A DNA stretch of 64,000 bases from Malurus cyaneus samueli (Eukaryota; Chordata; Aves; Passeriformes; Maluridae): assembly GCA_009741485.1 (NCBI GenBank), contig CM019219.1, forward strand, positions 8,046,007 to 8,110,006. Reading direction: 5' to 3'. The first letter of the stretch is position 1; each line of letters starts with the position of its first letter. Below, in pieces: positions 37,447-49,689 of this stretch. Both the position numbers and the translations under genes were made by a program. The notes under the pieces are model-generated. The model did not search any database. It saw only the letters and a list, made by a program, of their open reading frames with translations, and was not told where the DNA came from.

Positions 37447-40400
37447 CTGGGGAGAAAGGAGTCCCGTTAAAGGTAAAAGGAACAGGTACTCTGTTTTGTA
37501 TTTCTTCAGCCATCTGAGTAAATCGGCTTCAGGTTTGGCACAAAAAAAAGCTTGTAAAGTCACCAAAGCTCTGAAATTTAAAAATATTTTGTCTTGTTTT
37601 CACTTACATAAATATGAAACCCAGGGAAGATAAGTCATTGAGGCAACAAAGGTGAGTCAGGATAAAGAGCAAAAGCTTTACCAATAAAGAGTTGCAGGTA
37701 GAAGCTGTGCACATTGGTATCCATAATCCCCATGTGCATGTGTATTGGTTGTGTATATTTGTGAAGTGATCAAGGGATCATGTGCTGTGTTCCTGATGCT
37801 TTATGAAAAGAAAAACATGTATTTCTTTCACTGTTTTTCAAAGACAGTAGTTTAAAGAAAAAAAAAAACAGAAATACAAAATACGTTCTTTTAGCAATTC
37901 TGTGTGAAAGGAGTATGTCTACACTGTCCCTGAAACACAAAACTTGTACTGACCTTACAGCAGCCACCTCTGGCCTGGGTGCTCAAATGCTTTGTGAACT
38001 GGATGTATATGTACAGAAGGAACAGCTGTACTGTGGATATGGTGGGGTTTTTCATGTAAGGATCTCTCACTCATTGAAAAGGCCATTTTTGTAGTTTATT
38101 AGGACAAAGGAAACCTACACTTTACACCTACACCTAATTAGCTGTCTTGCTCTACGGCTCTCAAAAATTACCTTTTACCTATTGCAAAATAGGTAAAAAA
38201 TAAAACTGGGGCGATGAAAAGTTATGAAGCAAATGACTTTTTATGTTTATTTCTGTTGCTTTTTAAAAGGGGTTAAAATGTCCCCTCTCTTTTTGTGTTT
38301 TATAGTGTGCCACAAAAGGAAATCTAAAAATGAAGAAGCTGGAGTTGCTCTCCTATTGCCCCTTTTGCCACTGGCAGCTAGAGAAGAGACATCTTCTGAC
38401 ATTTTAGACATCTTGGAACCAGTGTGCTATCAAAATCTACCATAAAAAGATAATGTAATTCTGACTATTTCAGTTATGGAATTGCAGGGACCACTGTTTC
38501 TAACATGCCCCAAAACACAGCTGTGTGTACATACATAAAAACATTCTTCTCTGGATGAAAGCTGAATATTTACCTCTTCATTATCAAATCAGACTGAAAG
38601 GATTACCTGAGTCATTGACTTCTCACTGAAAAAACTTTGTTGTAGCAGACAAAATGCATCCTGTGTTATAAATCCATCAAAACAGTAATGCTGCCAAGAA
38701 GAGTGGCAGTCTTCCAATAACAAATCACCTTCACCATTAAAAACCACTATTATATCTTGAATATTTGAACAGCAGCTGTATTAAACCCAGTCCTATTCTG
38801 GAGCACAATACTGTAAATATTTACTACTAAGATTTAATGCTTGTTACTGAAATCAGTAGTTGTAATCAATGTCACACAGCTTTTTGCATAAACGTCCTCC
38901 TTGTTCTTCTAAAAGCTATTAAGAAAATACCAAGCAGAAGCTGGGACTGGATAACACCAATCAAGTCTTGCTCTTAGCAATATCATATTCAGTGGAAAAG
39001 CCTGCACTGACTCTCAGATCTCTGTAATTATGTGCTATGATGGAACAAAGATGAGCATTATATTCCAGGGAGGCCATTCCCTCATTTTTTCCTGATTCAT
39101 CTAGACAATTCAAGCTCCAGAAAAGCAGTTTAGCCCGGTTTGACACAAGTAACAGAAGAAAAAAAGTCACAATAATTTTTAAAAGGCTCATTAAAAAGCC
39201 AAGTTCTTATCTATGCTAGAAGGGAATCTGAAGTACAAATGTATGCTTTACATTGGTCTTTTATTATTCATAAAGATGCATTTAACACTCGGGGCTTCTC
39301 CTCCCTTTTCACAGAAAAGTAGCGCTCTCCTTTTTACCATTAAATGTTTGATCCTAACTTTCCTCTCTTGCTGCAGGATTCTACCTGACAGCTAGAATCA
39401 GTGCTGATAGTTAGGAAGGGGAAGCTGAATCCTAGAGGTTTGACAAACTCCTCTAAGCAAGACGACCTCATGTTTTTATGGTAATAAAAAACCCACAAAA
39501 TAAGCGAAAGAAACATTAAAAAAGAAACAAACACGTACACACATAGTTGGAAGATCTCTAGATACCTCCCAAGAGACTGCTAAGAAAACACCTTTTCTTC
39601 CTGCTCTGGCAGAAAAAAACAACAAACCCTCATAAAGAGTTTCAGACTGTAAGTTTGTTTTTATTTAAAACTAAATTATCAGATTGCAGTTCTTCCATCA
39701 TTTCTTTACCAATACCAGCACATCACAGAGGTGTGGAATGGATTTGGTGGAATGTGAACCTCTTAAATAGTGTATGTTTCATAGAACTGCTGTAGTGAAA
39801 ACATTTTGAAACAGGCTTTGATAATAGCAATGGCAAATCTACATGGTGTTTAAAAATAATATTAAGGGTAATAATGAGAAAGCAGGAAGATGAACAAGAT
39901 GCAGACATTGGTATCTTGTCTGCCTTAGACAAATTTTGCATCTTTTAGTCCAGTTAACCTATCTGACTGGCAGCAGAGCTTTTATCCCTTCTCTTTGCCT
40001 TCTAAAGACAAAAGTAGTCTTACTCTACAGACAGAAAAATTCATATATTTTAACTGAACCATTGATACATTAACTTGTTTACATTTTGCTCATTAAAAAA
40101 ATGTTCCCAATTTTCACAACATTGAACTGTTGAAGCTGACCATCATACTAAAGCTGACAATTGCATTCCAAAAGACAAGTTTATTCCCTGGTTGATAAGA
40201 TAATAATTCCATGTAGTTAGTGTACACCTATTATGCATTGACAGAGCATCCTCTGCCCTGCTCTTAAAAAAAAACTCCAGAAAATGGAAAACTTTCCCAA
40301 TTACTCAAGATCTTCCCTAAATGTTCACCTGAGTGTATACAGACAGCTGGGACAGGACCCATGTGGCTCCATTGGAGAACTTTTCTGAATTCCCCCAAAA

Positions 40401-41671
40401 TATTTGAAGTGGCTTACGTAAAAAAACTGGGAATTTGAGATTTTCCATTACGACAAGAGGTTTTTTTACTGCACTGTGGTGGAGTGTATGTGTACTGCTC
40501 TTTCCTTCTTATTTTTAATCTTGCTTTTTGCATCTTACAGGTTTCACCATCAAAGAAATTTGCTCCTTAGGTGGAAAGCAATGAAAAGGAAAAGTTATGC
40601 TATGAACCATGTGCACAATGAGTGATCAGAACTACATCCCTGGGATTTCTAGGATCAGCAGAAAGGAATTCATCTCCACTGCCTAGGTTTTATTTGTCCA
40701 GCTAGAAACAGAAAAGCATTTCAGACTCAGCAGTCACTAGGGATGTAGGGAGTGCAGGTGAAATAAGACATCAAGTTGCCTGAACAAAACTTGGTCAATC
40801 CTCACAATTCTTAGTTACATTTAGTGATTTAGCCATATTTAGTGTTTCAAAGAAGCAAATGCCCAGGACTTCAGAAAGCAAATGGCACAGCTGTCAAAAA
40901 ATGCTACATTAATGCTGTTATAAGAAGCTGTACTGATCAAAGCTATCCAGGTAAAGAAATTCCCTGGGACAGATAAAGGAATTTTTTTTTTTTTTTTGAA
41001 TGCCACTGGTCAGTTAAGAGATCTGTGGGAGAACCTACCTTTGGAAAAACTGGACACTTGGGAAAATATCTGAACAACGTCATGGACCGAAACTCCTGGT
41101 TCTGAGAGCAGAAACCAGAGACAGAGAGGCTGGGTTCTGACAGTGAAGCTCAGAGAATTTGTACCCCTTGGATGGGATGGGCTTCTGAGCATCTCCACCA
41201 ACTCTGCAGAGTGGAGCTGATCCCCATGGAAGCCACAAAAGCCAGAAATGTCACAGATTTGTTATCTTGGCTGCAGAGGCAGAGCAGCAGCACTGCTCTT
41301 TCACACAGAGCTGCCTGAGGAGGCGGTGATTTGCATCTGCAGCTACGAAGAGCAGGGTTGATCAACTCTTAGCAGCTCAGGATACTGAACTGTTCCACAG
41401 GCCCAAGAAGTCCTTGAATTGACACTGTAACAAACCCTTCAAAGGACAGAACACTGACCTAACCGTGGTGGTGACAGAAAACTTGCTTCCAAGAGCAGGT
41501 TTGGTGACTACAGTAACTCCCCACTGGCAGGATGGGGCCCATGTAAGGCACTTTATAAGTTCCCCACTGCAGATGGTGATTATATCTCATCTGGATTATT
41601 TTTGCATGCACAAAGAACTTGCCCAATGCAAATAAAATGCGAGATCAGCAATTACTTATTATCAAACTTAC
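37447..41671 (-). other. VTI1A: VTI1A intron between the two SNARE-helix exons (4,225 bp)
   Basis: The intron runs from donor GTAAGT at its high-coordinate end to acceptor CAG at its low-coordinate end, both canonical GT-AG. Its content is AT-rich unique-looking DNA with a 16-T run at 40,982-40,997 and short A runs. I see no gene, retroposon or RNA gene in it. The minus-strand frame of the downstream exon stays open for about 120 nt into this intron (37,566 to 37,447). This is probably chance. Confidence 0.9.
40982..40997. repeat. Poly(T)16 tract
   Basis: A run of 16 T residues in the short intron between the two VTI1A exons, about 0.7 kb from the 41.7-kb exon. Confidence 0.92.
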
Positions 41672-41742
41672 CCTTTCCCGAGCACGCTGGATCTTCTCTC
41701 TGTCATGGCTGAGGTTTTCAAGCATCTCCTGTCCAATCTGCT
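41672..41742 (-). CDS. VTI1A: VTI1A internal exon: central part of the Qb-SNARE helix
   Basis: This 71-nt coding exon is read on the minus strand as AG plus 23 codons, giving QIGQEMLENLSHD followed by REKIQRARER. I recognise this as the middle of the SNARE motif of VTI1A, a Qb-SNARE of the trans-Golgi and endosome that pairs with syntaxins and a VAMP to fuse membranes. It corresponds roughly to residues 144-166 of the usual ~217. The acceptor is TTTTTTAATGCAG just above 41,742 and the donor is AGG|GTAAGT at 41,671-41,670. The first two bases imply a phase-1 entry, with the preceding exon ending in G to give Glu. The last codon AGG is complete, so exit is phase 0, matching the next exon. An alternative acceptor two bases on (GCAGAG|CAG) would give the same protein if the preceding exon ended in GAG. 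The preceding exon, which should encode a segment like RLEAGYQIAVETE, was not found up to 64,000. Identity is very secure; the exact 5' edge is uncertain by two bases. Confidence 0.95.
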
Positions 41743-42599
41743 CTGCATTAAAAAATAAAAATGTAAATGGTGAAAAATACAGCTTGTGACTGCAAGGCCT
41801 TAAAATGCCAACTTAGATTGTAACAACAGCATTTAATATGTGGTAGCCTAATCACTCCTCCTAACTGCAAAGTGGAATACATCATTATACTAAATTTAAA
41901 CATTTTCAAGCAACGTGAAACTGAAGGAGCAAACCAAACCATAAGCTGTCTCCCTGCAACCTCCTGAGGTTGTCTAGGCCCTGGGAATTGCTGCTGACCT
42001 TTGATCTGTGAAACAAAAGCAAGAAGACTTTCAGATTTGCTCTGGGTGCTGGGTGCTCATGATTCCTACCTGCTCCTTAAGCCCAAGGAAGTCAGGAAGC
42101 TTTTGGTGAACCACCAACCATCCTCGTGTCTTTAAAGACACTGAGAAATATTAGAAGAGAACCACTCTCAGAGCCTCTCAGCATTCACCACTGATGCTCA
42201 AATAAAAGCCTTCTCAGGCTCAGCCCAGTTTCTGGTGTTTGCTTTGCTCCATCGTGGATGGTGTCTGGCTGGATTGGAGATGGGCTGTAATCTCCTGATG
42301 TTTCCAACAGCACACAGTGACATTAATGTACAGCCATCACCATTTGTTTACACAGGGGTTGTTTGCTTCCACAGTTTACACTGAACCAAAGGTTACAAAA
42401 TTACAGCAGAGAGGCCTCCAGATATGGTACAAAGACAACACAAGATGCCAAAACTTTCCTCTTCAAACAGCTTCAATCAAATGCCTCTCTAACACTGAAA
42501 TATTAGCAGCAAGTATAGAAGAGGAGATTTTAATCTTCAAAGCTCTATAGAAATATTAAGAAACCCTCCCTGTATTTCCCCCAAGGAGAAAAATAAGTT

Positions 42600-42690
42600 A
42601 AATCATTCCCATTTTACAGATGGGGAGGCAGGCAGAAGGAGCTGAAGCAGCTGTAGCTTTGCCTCAGGACACACAGCACGTGTGAGACAA
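42600..42690 (-). mobile_element. MIR-like SINE relict (core region)
   Basis: CATTCCCATTTTACAGATGG then GGAGGCAGGCAGAAGGAGCT, and TTTGCCTCAGGACACACAGC, follow in order the reverse complement of the MIR core (CCCATTTTACAGATGGGGAA...GAGGCA...TTGCCCAAGGTCACACAGC). It is the clearest of the four such relicts here. It lies about 0.9 kb upstream, in transcription order, of the 41.7-kb VTI1A exon. Confidence 0.65.
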
Positions 42691-42699
42691 ACCAGCGTT

Positions 42700-45600
42700 T
42701 CTGTGCACATTCATTTAGGGTGCTTAGCAGGCTTACCAGAGATATACACCCAAACAGTAAAACTACAAAAACATTGCTTCTTTTTTCCTGAACAACAACA
42801 AAAAAGCCTTGCTTTTGTTCTGGCGAGTGAGTGGCAACTTAAAATGTCATAATTCAGGGAGCCTTGAGAAAATGAATCATTAAAAATTCACCAATATGTT
42901 AGTAAACATGATTAAAATTCTTGTTTTAAAATAGATACCAATAGAAGTCCATTTTCAAGGAACAATCCAAAGCAGAATCACCTCAAACTTTAAAAGTTTG
43001 AGACAAGCAATGTTATTTTTAAATCCATTTAACACAAGGTACACAGTCTGCCAGATAAAGTCTGAGGAAATTCATTACATATATATTTCTCTATCAGTTG
43101 CCAAGTACAGTACAAGTAAGATAAATATTTCCTCTGACCACAAATTGACATCCTCATTATGCTATCTTGTCCCTCTTGGCTTGCTGCTCTTTACTTTTAG
43201 CTGTATATACAATGCCTCCCAAAGGTGAAATGTGGTAAGATACATGGGTTTGGAGTTTAAAAGGCTGCACGGTGCAGTTACAGAAATGGCAGCCTCAGAA
43301 AGCGACTCACCAGAGCCTTGCCTCTGTTTGCACGTCAAAGGACTTACAGCACCAAACTACACTGAGCTTTTCCTCATTAAGGCACTCAAAATAAGTGTAA
43401 TACACAAACAGATGTATGTGTTCAATATAATCTAGGGGAGAAAAAAACAAAACAAAAAAAAAAACAAAGCAAAATCCCTTAAAAAGAGAAGGGGAAAAAA
43501 ATCAACAAATTACTAACCTAGTAGCAGGAGGTGAAATGATAATAAGTGTATTTAGTGCTAAAAATGTTTGCAGACATAAAGGAGTACTAGGTGCAGATTT
43601 TCCTTCAAAGGAATAAGTATTAAATATATGGCTAAAATGGTTTGGTATCTCACGAACAAAGCTCACAAATATCTTTGTAAAAAACGGTTTTATTTTTATT
43701 ACACCAATTTTAAACAAGTTACTGTGGGTTTCTTTGGGTTTTTTTTTTTTTCATCTTCTTCCTGTTCCAACTGGGCAAGTTCACACTCTTAGCTTTTTAT
43801 AATGATTGAGTTTATTTTCCAACCATCAATGTGACAGCAGCATCAACTGTAAGTGAGGGTAAAACACCGTCACTTTGACGAATAGTGTATTTTCCTCTCA
43901 TTGTCGATGACTGAAGACATCAATAAATAAGGAAGGAGAGCATGTCAGCCAGAATATCACAGAATGAATTGTTGATATGACACTTAGGGATTAAACCTTC
44001 AGCCATGAAGTTCAACCTAGCAGAGGGGTCTGAGAACTGAGATAGTTGCGTTTCTTCCCAGCAGCCTCCATAGATAAATAATTGGACGGATCATCAATTT
44101 TACAGGAGCAGCTTTACTCTACATGCACTTTCGTTGATGATCTTTGGCCTTTTTTGGGCTAAAATAACAACATAAGTTGAACAAAAAGACATGACGGAGG
44201 TAACATAATCTCACAATAAATTTGCAAACACAAATTGACACTTTATCCCCTTCGTATCCTCATTCTACTCAGAAAATTCACTGATGACAGTGAAACTTGA
44301 TTTTTAGCTGGAAGGTCAAGACAGTCAAACAAAAATGTTATTACATAAAGAAAACGAAGACTTCTCAATGATAGGAAGACATGTCCCTTCACTTGGTTTA
44401 CAACTGAAAGTACCTGAGACTAGAAAAATGTAGCATTAGCCTACAGTACAGCTAATTACAAGCTTGATATCATTGCTATCTACTTGCTACCATTTTTCAA
44501 GTTTCCCCACGACACTGATGTTTTCCTGCCAGTTAAAACATTCATCTCTGTGGCAGATTTGTGCTTTTAGTGCAACGGTGCTGTATAGATCTTTCCAGCC
44601 TACTTATAATGCGAGTCATTGATGAAGCTACTACAGTTATGTGAAAAGGTCAGGTTTGTAAGATTTACCGTAGTGCAGATGCATGAATTAAGACCAATAC
44701 ACAACCTGAAGGGTGTAGCTTGTTGCCAGTAATGGTGTTATTTCCACAGAATCTTAACAATGTCAATTATTTGGGGATTATGCCAACCTTTCAGTTGTTT
44801 TGTACGGACAATGTTCAGTGCAGAGCAGTCCCAAGTCCTACCAAAGACTGAGTGGTGCTGCTTCTTCTGACTGAAATTCCCAAAGAGATGCATAAAATTA
44901 TGTTCTAAAATTACAGCTAAACTGTGAGAAGCAAAAGGGTGAATGCATTTACATCATTATTATCTGTGTACTGACAGAGGGCAGGAATATTCGATAGAGC
45001 AATTATCTCAGTCTTCAGCAATGCCATGATGGCCAGGGAAAAAAAATAGTTCTGAAAAAGTACATAATATTAACAAGCATCAGCCTTAAATGGTGAATGC
45101 TAAAATTCACAGCTCTAAATGTATTCCGCCCTAAAGGTGTTTGAACAAAGTATGGGAAATCATCCTCTTTAGTGCCGAGCACTTCAAAAATGCCATGTTG
45201 TGAGTCCAACACAAATGGTGCCTGGCTCTATGAGACTGTGCTATGCAAGAAAAATATAACATTTCTTACCCAAAACCACTGAAATTAATTAGAAGAATGA
45301 ATACACTTTCCCTACCCGAAGAAAAAACAACACACCCCCACCCTAAAAGCAACAAATGCAAATGTAACTTCTCCCTTTATAAGCGCACAAATTGGCACAT
45401 GGTTTTTGACTTTTATGCTGAGATAAACCCAAAAGATAATGATCACTTCTAGCAATGCTTTGCACTCCTGAATAAGCCCTTTCTTTGGAATTTGCATGTA
45501 ACCTGTATGCAGTATTTATTTGTATGTACAAATTGTAATTATTTAATAAGTGGTCCACAGAGCTTGATTTCTAATACCTACACACACATCAAGGATGCAG

Positions 45601-45920
45601 AATAAACTGTGCTTGACTGGCTTTTCTTTCACTTTTTTTTTGTGCCTCCAGCCATTTAAGAATTTATGTACTTTATCAGCTAAACTGATTCTGAAAGAGC
45701 TTTTTCTAATCACTCAAGTCAATAATACTTTTTCCCCTAAGAGTGACTAATATGTTTACTCAAGAGAGACAGGAATGACACGGAATGAGCCTCTCCAGGC
45801 TTTTGCACAAACAAGCATGTATTTTTATGAATTTTGAAGACAATTTTTCTTTTCATATGAAAAATAAAACAATCCAACATATTTCGTAGAGCACTTTTTC
45901 TCTCAAAGTGTACCCTATGT
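42700..45920. other. Intronic, no feature recognised
   Basis: AT-rich, with an A-rich low-complexity tract at about 43,441-43,500 and a T run at about 43,739-43,752. ATCACAGAATGAATTG at about 43,957 superficially recalls a CR1 end but the following sequence does not fit. Confidence 0.5.
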
Positions 45921-45924
45921 GTAT

Positions 45925-45949
45925 GCATATATATATGTGTGTGTGTGTT
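45925..45949. repeat. (AT)n(GT)n compound microsatellite
   Basis: Alternating GCATATATATATGTGTGTGT followed by GTGT. The compound dinucleotide repeat is probably length-variable. Confidence 0.9.
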
Positions 45950-46744
45950 CATAAGTTTCATAAGATGCAGCAGATATCTTGATATGATTTAAAATATAAA
46001 AATAAGAAAATCAGAGAGAGGATGCCTGGAAATATGATTTCATATCAATTTCATAATATATACAATGTATACATGCGAGCTATGTAATTAGAGGTTGGAA
46101 AAGACAAACTCATTTGCACTGGGAAAAGCAGAAGATCATGTTAAAAATCAAGATGGCTGTTCTATAGAATCATGAAATACACTAAAAAAACCACACTGTG
46201 TTGATCAGTGCAGGAATGGAGAACATTTCCAGCCTGAGATCCTCAGCCCTGCCTAGTGAGCAGCGCCATTTGGGGAGTGCAAATTGTGTTTTGTCTTTAA
46301 ACAGAGACATCATATGATCTGAAGATGCAGCAAAAGCTTATAGAAGATTTTTGGAAACTATGCTGACACAGGCTGGGACTTTTTTTTTTCTAAAAGCCAC
46401 TCAATTTTGGACAGGTTAAAAGTTTTGATTTCAGGAGGCTAGGATAAATCATCAACAGCAGTGTCTGGGAAAAAATGCTAGAAAGTGTTAAAAGCTCACT
46501 GTTCAGAGGTGACAGCAAGCAGATTTACAAACTTGGAAAATACAGGTTGCAGGAGTTGAAGAATTCAGGGCTGTGTCAAACACCTTTTGCTTCTGACAGC
46601 AGAAAGTTAATAAAGAAAGTGATGACATATCTTGAAGTATAGGGACACAGGTAAAAGTCCAATAAACTCCCCAGTTCACAGCTGACATATATTTACATTG
46701 AACAGCTGATATAATTAGAAAAGAAGGATTTAGATCATTAAGGT

Positions 46745-46870
46745 TATTAAAAAACAAGTACAGGTTAATACAGATAAATGCAGGATAATGTAACAGCCAT
46801 AAGGCAATGGAGAGACAATTTGTAGAGCATTAACAGAGGAGTGAAACATGAGTTAGTGCTCAAATGCCTC
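46745..46870 (+). mobile_element. Possible very old CR1-like LINE relict
   Basis: CAGGTTAATACAGATAAATG then CAGGATAATG reads QVNTDKCRIM. This recalls the conserved (W)Q(M)QFN.DKC+.(M)H segment that follows the reverse-transcriptase domain of old CR1-family elements. Similarity is confined to a short stretch and the flanks do not help. It could be chance. Confidence 0.3.
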
Positions 46871-46879
46871 CAGAATCTG

Positions 46880-49240
46880 CCATGAAGATGATAATCTGCA
46901 TGCTGCTAAGTGGTCACTTAACACAAAAAAATTAAAATTAGCTACTTTTTATAGGGATTAGTTGGCCTCTTCAGCAGAAGCAAATGCCATAGAGGTGGAA
47001 AGAGCACTCACAGTCCACAGCATTCACTGAGTACAACACTTGCAGAGCTGTCAGAAGTTCAGTTGCATGAGATGATAAAAGAAGTTGTCCAGTCTTACTG
47101 TGGAAGCCAGTAACATCTAAAAATACCTCCCAAACTTCCAAAGTCCAAGATGTGCACCACAGCAAAAATACAAACATTTTTCAAATGAAAAGGTCTCCCT
47201 ATAAGCCATAATGGATGTCCATGAAATTATTTTTATTGGCCAAGAGCAAAAGGGGTCCGTTGATACCAAGGTCAGGGAAGCCAGGAAGAAAAACACCCAG
47301 AACACCTAATCAGAATTCAGTCTTTGTGCTTTGTTCAAAATAAAGAAGAAAAGATATTTGAGTAAGGTGCCACATGCCTTTACGAAGAAACTGGGAGCAT
47401 TTCGTAACCAACACCTCCCATGGTCCAGGCCTGGCTTGTCCTTCCCCAGCAAAAAAAGAGGCAGATGAATAAGAAGAAAATAGGATAAAGAAAGAAGAAA
47501 GATGATATATGACAGACCTAGTAACTTCACCTCCAGTCGCTTTTTCTGTTTCTAAAGTTTCATACCTTTTCTGAAATCCTAACTTACATCAATCTGCTGG
47601 TAAAAAATGACTCATTTCTCACTAACTGATGTATTTTTTTTTCTGTCTACTCCAATCACCAATCTAGCTGAGCTCCCTTACTAACATCCTCACAGCAACA
47701 TTCACAGGAGGTGGCAGGCTTTGATTCTGCTGAGCACTTGTCTACATTGAAGGCTGGCCATTGTTCTTGCCATGCCCCAGCCCAGCAGTGCTCATCTGCT
47801 CCAAATTCCTCCCATCTAACTTCCTCCCCTACCCCCTTCCTTCAAATAAGTTCTAAGGCAAAAAGAAATCCTTCCTCAGTGCATCAATAAGTAAACAACT
47901 TTCTACCCCCATTTCAATCACTAATAATGAAAAGTTGGGAGCCAAACCTCAGTGTCTTCTTTTGCTATTACTTTTAAGTCTCCCAGGCTGGAAGAAGCCC
48001 CTGCTCACTCTGAGCTTGGTGCAGGAATAGGTGATGCTTTGTTGCGGTATTGCCAGTCTTGAACTTGTCTGAAAGTGATTTAGCAGGGGAGAGTATTAAA
48101 AATCCTGATTGCATCTAAATTCAGTTGCAGAAATAAATCCTCCAAAACTTGAGCCACAAACTGTCAGTTAATTAAACCTGTGACTCCAAACAGGACCGAG
48201 ATGACACAACAGTGATCTCTGGTTCATCTAAGGCTGGATTCATAATCACTGTTTAATCAGAAGTGCTCCACCATCTACCCAGTTTGCTATAAACTCAGAG
48301 CAGAACAAATAATTACTCTGGACTCTGCAAATCTGGTTATTTTAAAGACTTCAAATGTGCAAGCAGAGAGTTGGCAACTTAAACTCCTGTGTTCAGCAGC
48401 TCGAGGCTCATGAAGTTGGCCCTATCTCCAGAGCTGATTCACTCTTAAAGCAGCAAGTGCACTTCAAAACACAGAGCTGAGCACAAAATAGATGAGGCAA
48501 GGCTATTAGCCAACCAGCAAATAGAAAAAAAAGTAACAGTATGTTTTTAAAAGACAAGAAAATGTTTTTAAATTTTGAAATATGTTTTAAAACTGAAGAG
48601 CGGAGCAAGAATTTATTTCCATCTTACTTAGTTACACAAAAGTACAGTATATGACATTACATCTCTAACTACTGGATTTTTTTTTTAAACTGATTCTTCA
48701 TGACCCATTTATGTAGCTTAAACTGATCAATAGGTACAAGGGTTTTTGCAGTGTCTGTTTTGGACATCAGAGGACCTATGAGAAGAGCATATCCTTCAAC
48801 TGTTTCAATCTGAGAAAGTGCTCCTTGAAGCAAAAAGCAAAGCCAACATCAGAAAGTAAAGCCAGAGCCAAATAAAATTACATTTGGGTTTGTTCATGTT
48901 TCCCCAACATCCCAATGTACCAGATTTATCTTGCATCTACAGGCCAATTAAAGTCAGCAAAGCTGGCAACACAAGCAAGAAGTCCATGCTTGTTTGATCT
49001 TTAATACTTCCATGGAGCTAAAGAGTGTTTTAACCTTTCTTGCAATGTTCAGAAATTCATTTTAAACGTGAATGGAACTATCTCCTGCTGTATTCACATT
49101 CATATTTAAACAACAAAAACCAGAAGTAAAATAGCACCCAGACATTACAAAAATAAAACAAACCTAGAAGATGATTAATAAATAATGCCTAAACTCATTG
49201 ACCAAAAAGTGCAGCAGTCCATGCATAAATAAAGCATTCT
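46880..49240. other. Intronic, no feature recognised
   Basis: AT-rich sequence with short T runs and pyrimidine-rich patches near 47,780-47,850. No feature supported. Confidence 0.55.
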
Positions 49241-49249
49241 GCAAACAGT

Positions 49250-49250
49250 N
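49250..49250. other. Ambiguous base (N)
   Basis: A single N in otherwise continuous sequence. It marks an unresolved base or a minimal gap placeholder in the assembly. Confidence 0.98.
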
Positions 49251-49264
49251 AAAAGATATAACTT

Positions 49265-49560
49265 TCTTAAACACGGTAAAGCCCACAAAGCAGGTGAACA
49301 GCTCAGCAACCTCGGAGCTGGCTTCAGTGCAACTCACTCTTTGAATACGAATTAGCAGTGGGTAATCGCAGCATATTTATGAGCCCTTTTGCCTGGTCCT
49401 TCTCTCCAGTGAATGCTGTATTATTCATTGCGTGTGCCCTGACCCCAGTGCGCTCCTGTTCTGACAAATCATACTTGATTAAGACAAATCTTTATTAGTT
49501 AGCTAGTCAACTTCCCCATTTATCATTTGCAAATCCCATTCTCTTTTTCGGGTACAGTAA
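49265..49560. promoter_or_regulatory. Candidate conserved noncoding element
   Basis: Non-repetitive and compositionally distinct from the AT-rich flanks, with scattered CpG and dense motif-like words (ATTAGCAGTGGGTAATCGC, TGAATGCTGTATTATTCATT, CTTGATTAAGACAAATC). There is no open frame of note. The call rests on visual character only. Confidence 0.3.
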
Positions 49561-49661
49561 AAAGTAACTGAAACTGAAACCATTTTTTTTTGTCCATATA
49601 AAATGAAATGCTTGTTATAGCCAAGTGCAAACAGAAGCCTAGAAGTCTGTAATAGATGATT

Positions 49662-49681
49662 AAAAAAAAAAAAAAAAAAAA
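49662..49681. repeat. Poly(A)20 tract
   Basis: 20 consecutive A residues after AATAGATGATT. No retroposon body was recognised 5' of it. Confidence 0.92.
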
Positions 49682-49689
49682 GGTTTAAC

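Noticed and set aside
37172..37633. 153-codon plus-strand open frame, the longest in the window
   Set aside because: It runs antisense across the VTI1A exon and part of the intron. The real coding signal there is on minus, and the plus translation resembles nothing.
43950..43990. ATCACAGAATGAATTG as a CR1 3' end
   Set aside because: The following sequence lacks the TTTGGGTTGGAAGGGACC continuation, so similarity is limited to one short word.
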